In this document: positions 6,503 to 7,488 of the stretch, one piece after another
Position numbering within the stretch: position 1 is the stretch's first letter
How the letters are laid out: every line of letters begins with the position of its first letter
Assembly (NCBI GenBank): GCA_002686705.1
Contig: NYYH01000032.1
Coordinates: forward strand, 21,560 to 29,047
Direction: 5' to 3'
DNA: 7,488 nt
Source: Bacteroidota bacterium
Lineage (GTDB): Bacteria > Bacteroidota > Bacteroidia > Bacteroidales > F082
Translations under genes and position numbers: made by a program
Notes under the pieces: model-generated
The model's database searches: none
Seen by the model: the letters and a program-made list of their open reading frames with translations, nothing else
Told to the model about the DNA's origin: nothing

Positions 6503-7488
6503 ATGATATCAACAATTTTGCTCGTTGCTTTTTATTTGTTAATGCCACTTTTGATTCTGTATTCATGTCAGAAATTCTCACTCCTAAGAAAACTTGGTGC
6601 GATAATTATTGCGTATGGTATTGGTTTAGTTGTTGGTGTATCTGGACTGTTACCTGAAGATAGCCGTGAGATACAGGACACAATAGTTACAATAACCATT
6701 CCACTTGCTATTCCGTTGATGTTATTTTCATCGGATGTAAAAGCTTGGACAAAATTAGCAGGCACCACTATTATATCGTTAATTATTGCATTGATAGCAG
6801 TTGTAACATCAGTAATTGTAGGTTATTTTGTTTTTATGACTGATGATATTTCTGACTTATGGAAAGTGGGAGGGTTACTAATTGGAGTTTATACGGGTGG
6901 GACTCCTAACCTAGCAGCTTTAAAAATAATGCTTAACGTTGATAATAGCCTATATTTAATTACTCATGCATATGATATGCTAATAAGTGCGGGGTATTTC
7001 TTTTTGTTGATAACAGTAGGTCAAAAGATTTTTAGTTATCTGCTCCCAAAGTTTAAAACCAAATTAAAAAGTAGTAATCAGGATGTGTTTTTGGATATGT
7101 CGGAAACGCCAATGTGGGGGATTCTAAAAAAGGAAAATCGAAAGCCGATGTTACTTGGTTTGTTAGTATCAGCTGTGATTTTTATTGTTGCTGGATCAAC
7201 TACATTATTTATACCGGAAAATAACCAGATGATAGTGGTTATACTATTAATAACCACTTTCGGCATTTTGTTATCTCTTGTGCCATCCGTTAAAAAGCTT
7301 AAGAATACTTTTGAGTTAGGGATGTATTTAATTCTGATCTTTAGCATTGATGTTGCCTCTATGGTCGATTTAACAAATCTACCAACTGCATCTTCAACTA
7401 TTTTCTATTATGTATTTTTTGTAATTTTTGGTTCTCTGTTCTTACAGATAGTTGCGTCAGTAATATTCAAAATTGATACAGATACAGT
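6503..7488 (+). CDS. DUF819 family polytopic membrane protein, 5' part only
   Basis: The frame from ATG at 6503 is open to the window edge, giving 328 residues and no stop, so the C-terminus lies to the right. The protein is very hydrophobic, with about nine or ten likely membrane helices starting at residue 2 (STILLVAFYLLMPLLILY). The order of motifs fits the DUF819 (YjcL-like) family: an early helix ending GLVVGVSGLLPED, then ITIPLAIPLMLFSSDVKAW (about 66-84), then the glycine-rich GVYTGGTPNLAALKIML (about 130-146), the most recognisable signature. The biochemical role of this family is not established as far as I know. The fold suggests a transporter-like membrane protein, but I infer no substrate. 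It is divergent from the acyl-CoA synthetase gene, with a 151-bp gap, and nothing else ties it to that enzyme. Confidence 0.8.
   Translation, partial: MISTILLVAFYLLMPLLILYSCQKFSLLRKLGAIIIAYGIGLVVGVSGLLPEDSREIQDTIVTITIPLAIPLMLFSSDVKAWTKLAGTTIISLIIALIAVVTSVIVGYFVFMTDDISDLWKVGGLLIGVYTGGTPNLAALKIMLNVDNSLYLITHAYDMLISAGYFFLLITVGQKIFSYLLPKFKTKLKSSNQDVFLDMSETPMWGILKKENRKPMLLGLLVSAVIFIVAGSTTLFIPENNQMIVVILLITTFGILLSLVPSVKKLKNTFELGMYLILIFSIDVASMVDLTNLPTASSTIFYYVFFVIFGSLFLQIVASVIFKIDTDT

Noticed and set aside
7078..7347. 89-residue minus-strand open frame, and a similar one at 6568-6768
   Set aside because: Both are shadows of the DUF819-type gene on the plus strand and show no family features.

Overview
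The window is AT-rich DNA from a member of the Bacteroidota. Signs of this are a TonB-dependent receptor with an N-terminal carboxypeptidase-regulatory-like domain, start codons without clear Shine-Dalgarno sequences, and upstream motifs that fit the Bacteroidota promoter consensus (TTTG ... TAnnTTTG). TGA is used as a stop, so the code is standard. I cannot name the genus. A sediment or marine anaerobe or facultative organism would fit, but that is inference.

Layout, left to right. (1) Positions 1-315 (+) hold the 3' end of a CCG-domain iron-sulfur oxidoreductase of the HdrD/GlpC/LutA type, cut by the window edge. (2) Positions 360-1730 (+) encode a 456-residue protein with three N-terminal membrane helices fused to a reductive-dehalogenase-type catalytic domain and two Fe-S cluster motifs. 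It lies 44 bp downstream of gene 1 on the same strand. (3) Positions 4369 down to 1773 (-) form a two-gene operon: a TonB-dependent outer-membrane receptor followed after 11 bp by a small exported heavy-metal-associated (HMA) protein. It converges on gene 2. (4) Positions 6351-4570 (-) encode a long-chain acyl-CoA synthetase of the AMP-binding family. (5) From 6503 to the right edge (+) runs a DUF819-type polytopic membrane protein, divergent from the ligase and cut by the window edge.

How they may work together. Genes 1 and 2 look like an electron-transfer pair: a soluble or membrane-associated Fe-S protein next to a membrane-anchored, probably cytoplasm-facing, corrinoid/Fe-S reductase. The receptor and the HMA protein look like a metal-handling pair at the cell envelope. 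The ligase and the DUF819 protein have no evident link to either pair.

The item most worth attention is the membrane-anchored RdhA-like protein. It carries its own three-helix anchor, has no Tat signal, and no separate RdhB anchor gene is visible. Its architecture differs from the classical Tat-exported organohalide-respiration enzymes, though genomic reports of RdhA-like proteins with N-terminal transmembrane helices already exist. Next in interest are the paired cysteine motifs shared by the receptor plug and the HMA protein, and the palindromic sequence overlapping the receptor operon's predicted promoter.
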